This document shows, one piece after another, positions 37,411-46,617 of a stretch of DNA of 64,000 nucleotides (positions are counted from its first letter, which is position 1; each line of letters opens with the position of its first letter). The stretch is from Roseiarcus sp963759955. GTDB lineage: Bacteria; Pseudomonadota; Alphaproteobacteria; Rhizobiales; Beijerinckiaceae. The notes beneath the pieces are model-generated. The model did not search any database. It was not told the origin of the DNA and saw only the letters and a list, made by a program, of their open reading frames with translations. The DNA lies in contig CAVXCA010000104.1 of NCBI GenBank assembly GCA_963759955.1, forward strand, positions 38,546-102,545, read 5' to 3'. The position numbers and the translations under genes are program-made.

Positions 37411-38199
37411 CTAACGCTTGCCGGAGGAGTTCGGCGCGCCGCCGCCGAACAGTTGAATGAGTCCCATGCAGCCCCAGGTCAGCGCGAAAGCCATGATGGC
37501 GAGCGCGGAGGGCTCATAGGCGCGTGAGGCGCCGATCAATTGCAGGTAGGGGCCGAAGGCAGGGCGATCAAGCAGGCTGGCGAAGGTGAATTCGCCGATG
37601 ACGATCGCGAAAGTGAGAAACGCGCCCGACAGGATGCCGGAACGGATGTTGGGCAGGATGACATGAAATAGGATCGTGAACACGCCCGCGCCCTGGCTCT
37701 CGGCCGCCTCGGTGAGGGTGCGCACGTCGATCGAGCGCAGAGCCGTCTCGACCGAGCGGTACATGTAAGGCAGGCCGAGGCCGACATAGCCGAACATCAG
37801 CAACGCATCGGCGCCGAGCGAGGTGGCGGTCAGCGGCAGGATCGAGGAGCTGCCGTAGAGCCTGATGTAGCCGAACACCAGCACGATCGCCGGAATGACC
37901 AACGGCAGCAAGGTGGTGAACTCGACGATCCCGCGCAGGTGCGGGAGCCTCAGCTGCACCCAGTAGGCGGTCGGCACGACAATGAGAATCGCCACGATGA
38001 TGGTGACAATCGCCAGGACCGTCGAATAGAGGAAGGACGCCTGGAAAGTGTCGCTGGCGAAGACGACGCGATAGGCGTCGAAACTGTATTCGCCGCGCCG
38101 CATGCGCAGCGAGAACTCGAAGGTCGCGACGAGGGGCGCGAGGAAATAGGCGACGCCCAAGGTCACCGCCAGCCAGGCGCCGAATTTGCCGCTCTTCAT
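37411..38199 (-). CDS. ABC transporter permease (PotC-like)
   Basis: The 262-residue inner-membrane protein has six hydrophobic segments and the EAA loop as LTEAAESQGAGVFTILFHVILP. It starts at MKSGKFGAWLAVTLGV; the ATG overlaps the stop of the upstream permease by 4 bases. It forms the channel with the 38196-39077 product. Confidence 0.9.
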   Translation of the reverse strand: MKSGKFGAWLAVTLGVAYFLAPLVATFEFSLRMRRGEYSFDAYRVVFASDTFQASFLYSTVLAIVTIIVAILIVVPTAYWVQLRLPHLRGIVEFTTLLPLVIPAIVLVFGYIRLYGSSSILPLTATSLGADALLMFGYVGLGLPYMYRSVETALRSIDVRTLTEAAESQGAGVFTILFHVILPNIRSGILSGAFLTFAIVIGEFTFASLLDRPAFGPYLQLIGASRAYEPSALAIMAFALTWGCMGLIQLFGGGAPNSSGKR

Positions 38200-39077
38200 T
38201 TGAGCCACCGATCGGAGCGCGCGCGCAGATAGAGATAGGCGATGTTGGAGAGGCCGGTGATCGTCAGCATGCCGAACGCCAGCGCGTAGCCGAGATTGGG
38301 ATCGTGCAGCACGTCGCCGCGGATCTGCGCGTAGAGCAGGATCGGCACGATGTTGAGAAACGAGCCGGTCAGCGCATAGGCGGTGGCGATGGCGCCGAAG
38401 GCGTTGGCGAACAACAGCAGCGAAGCGCCCAGGATGCTCGGCCATAGGATTGGCAGGACGATCATGCGCCAGTATTGAAATTGGCTGGCCCCGAGAATCT
38501 CGGCGGCCTCGCCCCATTCGCGCTTGATGCCGTCGATCGCCGGCGTGACGACCAGCACCATCAGCGGAATCTGGAAATAGAGATAGGTGAGCGTCAATCC
38601 GGTGAAGGTGAGGAGGTTGAAGCCGGCGGCGTAGATGTCGACGCCGACGTTCTTCAACAGAAGGGTCACGAAGCCGATGCGCCCGAGCGTCGCCATGAAG
38701 GCGAAAGCGAGCGGTATGCCGGCGAAATTCGACGCCACCCCGCTGAAGGTCATCAGGGTCGGCCGCAGCCAATCCGGCAGGCCGCCGCGCAGAACGGCGA
38801 GCGCCAGCGCGAGGCCGATCAGCGCGCCGAAGAATGCCGAGGCGACGCTGATTTCGATGCTGAGCTCATAGGAGTGAAGGATCGACGGCTGCCAGAGCCG
38901 CAAGATGTTCGCGAAGGTGAACGCGCCGTCGTGATCCTCGAATGCGCCGACGAGCAGCGACACCGTCGGCACGATGAGGAACATCATCGCGAACAGGAAG
39001 AACGGCGCGACGCCGAGCCATGCCGCCAAATTGGGAAGGCGGACGGAGCGGGCGGGCGTTGCGGAGACGGCTGTCAT
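38196..39077 (-). CDS. ABC transporter permease (PotB-like)
   Basis: The 293-residue permease begins with APFFLFAMMFLIVPTVSLLV and contains the EAA loop EWGEAAEILGASQFQYWRMI followed by VLPILWPS. It is coupled to the second permease. A palindromic element lies between it and the binding-protein gene upstream, so its expression is probably lower than that of the binding protein. Confidence 0.9.
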   Translation of the reverse strand: MTAVSATPARSVRLPNLAAWLGVAPFFLFAMMFLIVPTVSLLVGAFEDHDGAFTFANILRLWQPSILHSYELSIEISVASAFFGALIGLALALAVLRGGLPDWLRPTLMTFSGVASNFAGIPLAFAFMATLGRIGFVTLLLKNVGVDIYAAGFNLLTFTGLTLTYLYFQIPLMVLVVTPAIDGIKREWGEAAEILGASQFQYWRMIVLPILWPSILGASLLLFANAFGAIATAYALTGSFLNIVPILLYAQIRGDVLHDPNLGYALAFGMLTITGLSNIAYLYLRARSDRWLK

Positions 39078-39109
39078 TCGCGTCCAATTTGCTCAGGAGG
39101 GAGGCTAGG

Positions 39110-39202
39110 CCCTCATCCGGCCCTGCGGGCCACCTTCTCGCGTGAACGGGAGAAGGAATAAGGCCCCTCTCCCGTTGACGGGAGAGGGGTTGGGGTGAGG
39201 GG
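39110..39202. repeat. Palindromic intercistronic element (REP-like)
   Basis: A 90-base G/C-rich element lies between a binding-protein gene and its permease. It is bounded by CCCTCATCC and GGGGTGAGGG (near-inverted ends). It contains an imperfect hairpin (about 39133-39156) and a perfect 11-bp hairpin with a TTGA loop (39164-39189, CCCCTCTCCCG arm). Similar CCCTCATCC...GAGAAGG elements are dispersed in many alphaproteobacterial genomes. It may protect the upstream mRNA or attenuate transcription into the permeases. Confidence 0.75.
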
Positions 39203-39211
39203 CTGCGCCGG

Positions 39212-40333
39212 TTACTTCGCGACCGTCGCGCCGACGACTGTGTCCCATTGCTTGGCGATCACGTCCTTGGCCGCGGCCTGTTCGGCGAGCGTCGGGAATT
39301 TCGCCTTGGCGTAGCCCGCCGCCGGCGGCAGCGCGGCGAGGAGGTCGGCGGGCACTTTCTTGGACTCGACGAGGTTGTTGAAGCGGATCGGGTGGCAATA
39401 GCCCTTCAGCCAGGCGAGTTGGCCTTCGTCGGAATAGAGATACTCGAGCCACAGCTTGGCGGCATTGGGGTGCGGCGCGTAGGCGCTGATCGCTTGCACG
39501 TAGACGCCGGCGACGACGCCGCTCTTGGGCACGATCACGTCGACCTTCGGGTTGCCCTTCAGGCTGTCGCGCCAGGCGAGCGCGTTGTAGTCCCAGGCGA
39601 CGAGCACCGGGGTCGATCCTTGAGCGATCGAGGCCGCCTTGCCGATGACGGGCACGAAATTGCCCTTCTTGTTGAGGTCGGCGAAGAAGGCGAGGCCGGC
39701 GGTCGCGGCTTTCGTCGCCTCCACCGAACCGTCGCCGAGGCCCGCGGCATAGACCGCAGTCGTCGCCTGGTTGGAGACGCGCGGATCGCCAGCGAGTGCG
39801 ACCGAGGCCTTGTATTCGGGCTTCAAGAGATCGGACCAGTCGGTCGGCGCGTTCTTCACGATGTCGGCGTTCACCGCGAAGGACAGCACGCCGTAATAGT
39901 CGCCGGTCCAATATCCGTCGACGTCCTTGGCCGAATCGGGAATCGTCGCCCAAGTCGAGACCTTGTAGGGCGCCAGCAGGCCGTCGGCCTTGGCGGAGGG
40001 GCCGAACGACAGGCCGACGTCGATCACGTCGGGCGCCTGCGGGCCCTTGTTGCCCTTGTTGGCTTTGATCGCCTCGACTTCGTCGCCCGAACCGGCGTCG
40101 GGGTTAAGCTCGTTGACGGCGAGGCCGTATTTCTTCTTGAAGCTGTCGATCATGGGGCCGTAGCCGCACCAATCGCGCGGCAGCGCGATAACCGTGAGCT
40201 GACCCTCTTTCTTCGCGGCGGCGACCAGATCGTCCATGGGCGCGGCGAACGCGGGCGCCGCCAATACGAGCAGCGATCCCGCGGCGATCGAAGCGAACAG
40301 CGTCCTGCGATAATCCATCAAAGCTTTGCTCAT
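39212..40333 (-). CDS. ABC transporter extracellular solute-binding protein (family 1)
   Basis: The 373-residue periplasmic protein has a signal peptide (about residues 10-30, ending PAFAAPM), then LVAAAKKEGQLTVIALPRDW, DVIDVGLSF, VLSFAVNADIVKN, SDLLKPEYKASVALAGDPR and GVYVQAISAYAPHPNAAKLW. This is the pattern of the ferric/polyamine/phosphonate-type family. GGGGA lies before the ATG. It is the first gene of the importer 40333 to 36338 on the minus strand. Confidence 0.9.
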   Translation of the reverse strand: MSKALMDYRRTLFASIAAGSLLVLAAPAFAAPMDDLVAAAKKEGQLTVIALPRDWCGYGPMIDSFKKKYGLAVNELNPDAGSGDEVEAIKANKGNKGPQAPDVIDVGLSFGPSAKADGLLAPYKVSTWATIPDSAKDVDGYWTGDYYGVLSFAVNADIVKNAPTDWSDLLKPEYKASVALAGDPRVSNQATTAVYAAGLGDGSVEATKAATAGLAFFADLNKKGNFVPVIGKAASIAQGSTPVLVAWDYNALAWRDSLKGNPKVDVIVPKSGVVAGVYVQAISAYAPHPNAAKLWLEYLYSDEGQLAWLKGYCHPIRFNNLVESKKVPADLLAALPPAAGYAKAKFPTLAEQAAAKDVIAKQWDTVVGATVAK

Positions 40334-40840
40334 TGCGAATCCCCAATTGTGCCCGCGCGTCGGCCAACTTCACGCGATGACGGGCCCTACGCCCGCGCTG
40401 TGACAATCGCGTGTCGCCGCTGAAGCGCCGTCCTTGCGTCCTCATAGCGCCAAACAGTCTCCCGCGCCCGGAGACGGATTGCAACCTCCCGCCAGCGTTC
40501 TACCGCGATTAGACGCGGTCGTTGCGTTGATTTTTTTGGGAGTTGCGCCGTGGGCGAACAAGAAGCGCCGTCACCGAGCCGATGAACGCGACTCGGCCGA
40601 TTCAGCGGTTTCGCTCGCGCGGCGATCGGTAAATCTCAGGGCAAAGCGCTGCGACGCGTTCGAAACGCGGTCTCGATCACGCTCCCGCCCAGCTTCGGCT
40701 CGCGCCCGGCGTTCAGGGCTGCAAACAAGACCACGCGCAAGGCTGACTTCTCTTCGCCGCCGCGATCGCGTTCAGACGCCCGCACGGACCATGCATCGCC
40801 GCTGCGTTCAACGGCCTCGAGGCTTGCCGTCGCGAGCCGC
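40334..40840. other. Intergenic region
   Basis: About 500 bases without a supported gene. The promoter of the minus-strand importer is expected at 40340-40450. No RNA fold or repeat was recognised. Confidence 0.4.
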
Positions 40841-40987
40841 TTACTTCTTCTTGCCCGGCGAACCCGCCAGCGGTCCTTGCTTGGCAAACCCGCCCGCAGC
40901 GGCGGCGCCGGTGGCAGCCGACTTCGCCGCCTTGTCCTTCTTCGGCTTTTTCGCTTCCTTATGGCTTCGCAATTGTCCTTTAGCCAT
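40841..40987 (-). CDS. Small basic protein (MAKGQLRS family)
   Basis: The 48-residue, Lys/Ala-rich protein begins MAKGQLRSHKEAKKPKKDKA and ends GSPGKKK. Very similar short proteins with the MAKGQxRSxxEAKKPKK start occur widely in alphaproteobacteria as conserved hypotheticals. A GGGAGA box lies 6 bases before the ATG at 40987, which is chosen over an in-frame extension. The charge suggests nucleic-acid or ribosome contact, but the function is unknown. Confidence 0.7.
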   Translation of the reverse strand: MAKGQLRSHKEAKKPKKDKAAKSAATGAAAAGGFAKQGPLAGSPGKKK

Positions 40988-41183
40988 CACGCGTCTCCCG
41001 CGTCCCCCAACGGCCGACTCGCCGTCGATCATCGATCGCAAGATTTATTATAGCGCCTTTCCTTGTGAGTCGCCATCGACGGACGATGCGGGCGATCTCG
41101 CCGGCGCAGTCTTTCGTTCGATGAATTCGGGCGCGTCATTTTTGTTGTCATAACGCCACCATCACGCCTTTTTATGGTCTAAG
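40988..41183. other. Short intergenic region upstream of the AsmA-family gene
   Basis: Divergent spacer between the small basic protein and the AsmA-family gene. It is relatively AT-rich near 41040-41060 and 41135-41180 and is the likely site of both promoters. Confidence 0.4.
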
Positions 41184-44100
41184 GTGCAGGCGTCGAGCGG
41201 CACGCTCCAAACAATCAATCGATCTCATCCCTTGCGCATAATTCTGACGTTTCTCGCGGTCGTGCTGGTTGTGGCGCTTTCGGCGGCGCTGTTCGCGCCG
41301 TTTTTCATCGACTGGTCGAGCCACCGCGCGCAAATCGAGAACGAACTCAGCGAGGTTTTGGGCGCGCGCGTCGTCGTCTCCGGTCCTATCGACATCCGGT
41401 TTCTGCCGACGCCCTACCTGCAACTGAAGACCGTTTCGATCGTCGACGTCCGCGGCGCCGACGCCCCGACGTTCACCTGCGAGAACGTGCGATTGGAGGC
41501 GGCGCTCACGAGTTTGCCGAGCGGACGCGCGCGCTTCACGCTGGCGCGTCTCGATCATCCGGTGTTGACGGTGTGGCGCGGGCCAGGCGGGGCCCTTCTG
41601 CTCCCGCAATGGCGCGTCAAGGCGCAGGCCGACCGCGTCGCGCTGGACCGCATCGTCGTGACCGCGGGCCAGCTGCGCGTCGCCGGCGACGACCGGTTCG
41701 CGCCGCTCGACATCTCGGCGATCGACCTCGATGCGGCGGCCGGTTCGTTGATCGGGCCCTACCGCGGTTCCGGCTGGGTCTCGACTCCCGGAGGCCTTAA
41801 CGCCGAATTCCAGTTTGCGACTGCCGCGCTGGCGAATTCCGCGTTGCCGCTCAAACTCGAAATTGATCCGCCGAAGGGCCTGCCGAGCGGCGTCTTTGAC
41901 GGCGCTCTCACGCTCGGGCGTCGCGCCGCCGACGCCGGCCTCGAGCTCGCCTATTCCGGCGCCGCGAGCATTTCCGGCTTCTCGGCGCTCACCGAGTCGG
42001 AGCCGCCGGCGCCGTGGAGCGTTTCGGGCGCGCTGCACGCGGACTTTGGCGGCGCGACGATGGAAAATCTCGTTCTGCGCTTTGGCCCGGACGAGCGCGC
42101 GCTCGAGGCGAACGGAACCGCGAGGCTCGAAATGGGCCCGCTCGCGCGGCTGTCCGTGGACCTCAAAGCCAAACAACTCAATGTCGACGCGTTGCTGCGT
42201 GAGAAGGGCAAAGACTCGGTTTCGCCGGCGCGCGCTCTGGCGGCGTTGGAAAGGGTCCTGTCGCCGCTGAACGCCGGAAGCCGATCGCCCCTGGCGTTGC
42301 GGATCGCCTTCGCGACCCCGATGGTGATCCTGGGCGCGCAGACGCTGAGCGACGTCGCCCTCGACGCGAAGGCGGCGGCCGGGGCGCCGATCGAAGGCGA
42401 TCTCGAGCTGGGCTTGCCGGGAGAATCGACGCTGCGCCTGTCGGGGGCGCTGGAGTTGGGCGCCGCGGCGCAGTTCAAGGGCCGGCTCCAGGCGCGCCTG
42501 GGCGATTTCGCGCAGCTGCGCGATTGGGCGATGCAGGACGAATCGGAGTTCGCCCAGCGGCTCTCGGCGCTCAGCGACGCTTTGCCTTATCGCAACGCGT
42601 CGGCGATCGGCGATGTCGAGGCTTCCGCGGTCGGGTTCTCCGCGCGCAACCTCGAGCTCGTCGTCGACCGCACGACATTGAACGGCGCGATGGCCTTCAC
42701 GCGCCCGCTCGGCGGCGAGCGCGGCCGCTTGTTCATAGACCTGCGCAGCGACGCGCTCGACGTCGACGCGCTGCCCAATTTGAGCGCGAGCGCCGGCCTC
42801 TTCGGCGATATCGATCTTTCGCTGGCGCTGGAGGCGGCGAAGTTGCGCGTCGCGCGCGTCGGCGAGGCTGCCCTCGACAGCGGTTCGCTGTCGTTGAAGG
42901 TGACGAAGACCGGCGCCGATCTTACGCTCGACCGACTGTCGCTCGCCGGCCTCGGGGGCGCCGCCGTCGAGGTTCACGGGGCCTCGGGGCCGCAGGGACG
43001 ATGGCTCACGCTGAAGCTCGATGCCGAGAAATTGCACGATTTCGCCGCTTTGATCGCGCGCGTCGCGCCGGGACGTCTGAGCCGGTTGCTCGTCCAGCGC
43101 GCCGACGCGCTGTCGCCGGCGAAGGCCACCCTCGAAGCGCGCGCGACGGGCGCCGGCGCCGCGGGCGTTGTTGCGCTCGAACTCGGTGAAGGCGCAGGGC
43201 TCGGCCGGTGAAAGCCAATTCACCTTCAGCGCGGAGCGTTCGGGCGACGCGGCTGGCGGCGTCGCCGCAACTTTCACGCTCGACGCGCCGGAGGGCGCGG
43301 CGTTGTTGCAGCAAATCGGCTTGAAGGCGGCCCTTGTCCCGAGCGGGCGCGCCCGGATCGAGGCTTCGGCGAACGGGCGATGGGACAGCGGCTTCGACGC
43401 CCGGATCGCCGCGGCGATCACGGGCGCGAACTTGACTTGGCGCGGGCGGGTCAAGCCGGACGTGAAGGTCGACGACGACGCCGTCCTGTTCGGCGCTGCG
43501 AGCGTCAAGGCGGACGACATCATGCCGCTGTTGGCGGCGCTCGGCCTGGGAGCGCCTGTCGCCGCGCCGGTCGTTTCGGTGGATCTCTCTGGCGATTTGG
43601 TCCTGCGCGGCGCGGAAGTCGGCTTTCCCCGTGTGACGGGAACCGTGGCGGGCGCAAAAGTCACGGGACAATTGCACTGGCGTCCGGCGATCGAGCCGAT
43701 CGCGGCGACCTCCCTCGATCCCGCCGTCGCGCTCGCCCAGTCGATCACGGGCGAACCGCAGGCCGCGCCGACCGCGCAGATCGACGGCGAGCTTTCGCTC
43801 GATCACGCGAGCCTCGCCGCGCTGCTCAGCCTGTCGCTGGGGGCGCCGCAATCGGCCAGGCCCGGCGAGAAGTGGTCGGAGGCGAACTTTTCGCCGCCGC
43901 TGATCGATCCGCCTCCATTCGACGTGCGGCTGAAGATCGGCGCGCTCGACGTCATCGACGCGTTGCAAGCGCATGACGCGACGGCGCGGCTGACGATGGA
44001 TCGAGGACGGTTCGATATCGACGAATTCGCGATGAGCGTCGCGGGGGGGCGCGCTTCCGGCCGCCTCGCGCTGCGGCGCGACGGGGCGGTGGCGACGCTG

Positions 44101-45068
44101 ACCGGGCAAGCTTCGCTCGACGCCGTCGCCGTGGACCGCGCCGCCTTGCGCGGCCGTCTGGGCGCTTCGCTCGCCTTCGCTGGCACGGGGCAGAGCCCGA
44201 GCGCGCTCGTCGCGGGATTGGTCGGCGAGGGACAGGTCGAGACCTCCGGCATGGCGATCCCGCGAACTCGATCCAACGGCGCTGGGCCGCGTCCTCGCCA
44301 CGGCCCAGGCGCCCGACGCTGCGATCGACGAGACCAATGTCGCGCACGCGCTGGGCGTCGAACTCGACCGGCGCCCGATGAAGTCTTGCCGACGGGACGG
44401 CGCCGGCGCTGCTGAACGCCGGCGCCATCCATTTCGGTCCGCTCGATAGCGCGGGGCAGGGCGGCCGCGTTTCGACCAGCGCGGATTTCGACCTGCGCTC
44501 GCAGGTGTTGACGATCCGCGCGACGTTCGCCACGGCCGCAGGCGGCAAGTTTTGGAGCGGGCCGCCGCCGAGCGTCGCCGTCGCCGTGACCGGATCGCTC
44601 GACGCCCCGATTCGCCAAATCGACGCGGCGGCTTTCGCGGCGGGGCTCGCGGCGCAGGCGATCGCCCGCGAGAGCGATCGAATCGACACGCTCGAGGCGG
44701 ACATCCGCGAGCGCGCGTTCTTCAATCGGCGCTTGAAGGCGGAGCAATTCGAGCGTCAGCGCGAAGAGGCGCTGGCGGCCTATGAGGCCGAACAGGCGCG
44801 AATCAAGTCCGAGCAGGACCGCAAGCGCGTCGAGGACGAACGGCTCAAGGCGAGCGAGGAGCAGCAAAAGACGGAGGCGCCAGTCGCACCGGCGCCCGCG
44901 ATGACCCCCGCTCCGCCTGCGCCGCCGCCGCGCGCCGTTTCGTCACGCGCGCCGCAACCCGCGGCCTCGGACGAGACGACGAGCGCGAGCGTTTCGCCGC
45001 CGCCGCTTCCCCCGGCCAAGCCCAAGGCGGCTCGACAAATCGATCCCACCGCGAGCGGGCTCTATTGA
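41184..45068 (+). pseudogene. AsmA-family protein gene, interrupted by several frameshifts
   Basis: A gene for a protein of about 1,290 residues: an N-terminal transmembrane helix (IILTFLAVVLVVALSAALFA), then the AsmA start (IDWSSHRAQIENELSEVLGARVVVSGPIDI), long beta-rich repeats, and a C-terminal coiled-coil and Pro/Ala-rich tail ending QIDPTASGLY. Related proteins bridge inner and outer membranes and influence lipid transport. Reading continues across frames at about 43,170-43,205, 44,262-44,272, about 44,362 and about 44,395. Each needs a one- or two-base correction, and the protein-like character is preserved on both sides, so sequencing indels are as likely as real decay. The GTG at 41184 is a tentative start. 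Confidence 0.75.
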
Positions 45069-45301
45069 AGCGCGCATTCGAGCACGAAGACACGAATCGC
45101 CGATGAGAGATTGGCGTCTCCGCGCGAAGCGTCGATTTCGGCGATCAGCGCGCTGAGCGAGAGCGCGCGTTCCGCGGCGAGCGCCTTCAATCGTCGCCAA
45201 AACGCGTCTTCGAGGGAAATGCTGGTGCGATGGCCGGAAATCGTCAGGGAACGCTTGACGATTCCAGCGCGCGGCGCCCGCGCGCCGGCGGCGGACGTCA
45301 T
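45062..45301 (-). CDS. Ribbon-helix-helix domain protein
   Basis: The 79-residue protein has the RHH_4-like core KRSLTISGHRTSISLEDAFWRRLKALAAERALSLSALIAEID, a DNA-binding fold, followed by a short helical tail. It overlaps the DUF4169 gene by 4 bases and is the last gene of the ssrA-sspB-DUF4169-RHH cluster. Such proteins are usually small transcription regulators; no target is evident. Confidence 0.85.
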   Translation of the reverse strand: MTSAAGARAPRAGIVKRSLTISGHRTSISLEDAFWRRLKALAAERALSLSALIAEIDASRGDANLSSAIRVFVLECALQ

Positions 45302-45489
45302 TCGCGCTCGCCCGGATCGACGAGACGATGGCCTTCAAGGCGCCGCTCGGCGAGTTCGCGTTTCGCCTGCGCTTCCCGCTTGGCCGCCTTGGGCGCGCCG
45401 AAGGCGGCGCGGTTGGCCGCCGCGGCGGCTTCCTCGCTCTGGCGTTCCCTACGTTTGCGAGCGCGGCGGAGATTGACGATTTCGCCCAT
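45298..45489 (-). CDS. DUF4169 family protein
   Basis: This 63-residue highly charged protein begins MGEIVNLRRARKRRERQSEE, continues AAAAANRAAFGAPKAAKREA and ends LEGHRLVDPGERE, the full DUF4169 pattern. The family is common in Hyphomicrobiales and usually sits beside an RHH gene, as here. Function unknown. Confidence 0.88.
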   Translation of the reverse strand: MGEIVNLRRARKRRERQSEEAAAAANRAAFGAPKAAKREAQAKRELAERRLEGHRLVDPGERE

Positions 45490-45508
45490 CGGCGTCGCTC
45501 GGCCTCGG

Positions 45509-46081
45509 CTATTTCTTGCGGAATGCGTCGATGGAGACGACCTTCGCGGCTTCGCCGTCGTTCGGCTTGTCCGGCTGCTTGGCCGGAGTTTCGGCGGACT
45601 TCGGCGCCGCGGCGAGCTGGCTCGGCTTCGGCTTCGGCGCCTCGCCGGCGGCGGGCTGTGCCTCGCCCTTTTTGCCCGCCTCGCGCCCGAGCGGCGTCGG
45701 CTTGGCCGGCGCGGGTTCGACGGGCGTCCGCGGCTCGAGCTTGAACCCGAACGGCACGGAAGGGTCGCTGAAACCGGTAATGGCGTCGAAAGGAATGGTC
45801 AGACGCTCCGGCTTGCGGGAGAAATTCAGGCTGACCTCGATCGCCTCGGCGGTCACCTCCAAGTCCCAGAATTCGTGCTGCAGGATGATCGCCATTTCGT
45901 CGGGATAGCGCTGGCGCATCGCCGGCGGGATGACGACGCCGGGCGCCTGGGTCTTGAACGCTATGTTGAAATGGTGATCGCCGGGAAGGCCGCTGCGCGC
46001 AGCCTCGCTCACCACCTTGCGCACCACCGAGCGCAACGCGTCCTGCACCAGCAAGTCATAGCGGATGTAATCGGTCGACAT
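45509..46081 (-). CDS. sspB: SspB family ClpXP adaptor
   Basis: The 190-residue alpha-type SspB starts YIRYDLLVQDALRSVVRKVV, followed by GDHHFNIAFKT, PGVVIPPAMRQRYPDEMAII and LQHEFWDLEV, the substrate-groove region. A Pro/Ala/Lys-rich linker leads to a short conserved C-terminal tail (AAKVVSIDAFRKK) that would dock on ClpX. SspB captures ssrA-tagged proteins for ClpXP; the ssrA gene lies immediately upstream on the same strand. Confidence 0.92.
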   Translation of the reverse strand: MSTDYIRYDLLVQDALRSVVRKVVSEAARSGLPGDHHFNIAFKTQAPGVVIPPAMRQRYPDEMAIILQHEFWDLEVTAEAIEVSLNFSRKPERLTIPFDAITGFSDPSVPFGFKLEPRTPVEPAPAKPTPLGREAGKKGEAQPAAGEAPKPKPSQLAAAPKSAETPAKQPDKPNDGEAAKVVSIDAFRKK

Positions 46082-46159
46082 GGAAATCCGCGCTCGGAAG
46101 CTTCCCCCGAAGGCTAGCCGAGTGACGTCGCCATTGCAATTGTCGGAGCAGGGAGGAAA

Positions 46160-46478
46160 GTGGAGGCTTCTGTTGCCAGGCGCCTCCGGACCCCGCCTAA
46201 AGGAGCAAACCCTTAGGACTTAAATCCCAGTACCAGCGCTGCATTACGCAGCGAGGGCCACCGGAGCATAGTTGTCATTCGCAACTATAGGTTTGACCCG
46301 ATAACGGCGGTATCATGCCGAGCGAAAGAGCACCCTTTACATCCCCCGTCGAACCTATTTCGCCCCCGCCGAAACCCGCATCGCCTGCGGGCTTGGGTGG
46401 AGGCGCCGGGTACCGCCCCCGGGTCCGAAAGACTTATTCCGATGTCCGTTTATCGCCGTAGCCGCCTTGCGGCGGCGA
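46160..46478 (-). ncRNA. ssrA: Circularly permuted two-piece tmRNA
   Basis: On the minus strand the acceptor piece comes first: its 3' end reads CGGACCCGGGGGCGGTACCC then GGCGCCTCCACC, ending near 46,395. After a short intervening stretch the coding piece begins GGGGGCGAAATAGGTTCGAC at about 46,370. The GGGGGCG start pairs with CGCCTCC of the acceptor end, forming the acceptor stem. The tag frame is at 46244-46282. The coding piece continues through a GGAGGC...GCCTCC helix near 46,165-46,190. Outer ends are approximate. Permutation with this order is characteristic of alphaproteobacteria; tmRNA rescues stalled ribosomes. Confidence 0.93.
46244..46282 (-). CDS. tmRNA proteolysis-tag reading frame
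   Basis: Starting at the resume codon GCG, the frame reads ANDNYAPVALAA and a TAA stop. The ANDN start and the hydrophobic ALAA end fit a ClpXP/SspB-recognised degradation tag. It has no start codon because it is entered by trans-translation. Confidence 0.92.
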   Translation of the reverse strand, partial: ANDNYAPVALAA

Positions 46479-46482
46479 CCCC

Positions 46483-46511
46483 AATATAGGGGTTGCGCTC
46501 GCATCTGGAAA
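46483..46511 (-). promoter_or_regulatory. Candidate ssrA promoter
   Basis: A TATATT box (46483-46488) lies about 7 bases before the expected 5' end of the acceptor piece, with TTTCCA 17 bases further upstream. The -10 is good and the -35 is weak. Confidence 0.45.
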
Positions 46512-46518
46512 GGTGTAG

Positions 46519-46559
46519 CGCGCAAAATCAAATGGCATTTCGCGCAAGATCAAATGGCA
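46519..46559. repeat. 19-bp direct repeat between ssrA and the prophage
   Basis: Two copies of CGCGCAAAATCAAATGGCA (46519-46537 and 46541-46559) differ at one base and are separated by three bases. They lie at the host-prophage boundary just upstream of the ssrA promoter. They could be integrase arm-type sites, a regulator site or part of an old insertion; nothing decides. Confidence 0.6.
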
Positions 46560-46617
46560 GCACCCTGCGCGGCGGCGCGGGCGGGGGAAAAGGGAGCTTA
46601 AAATAACCTTTGAGGTG

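Noticed and set aside
41172..43748. An 858-codon minus-strand frame opposite the AsmA gene
   Set aside because: Composition is Arg/Ala/Gln-rich without domain features; the plus strand reads AsmA.
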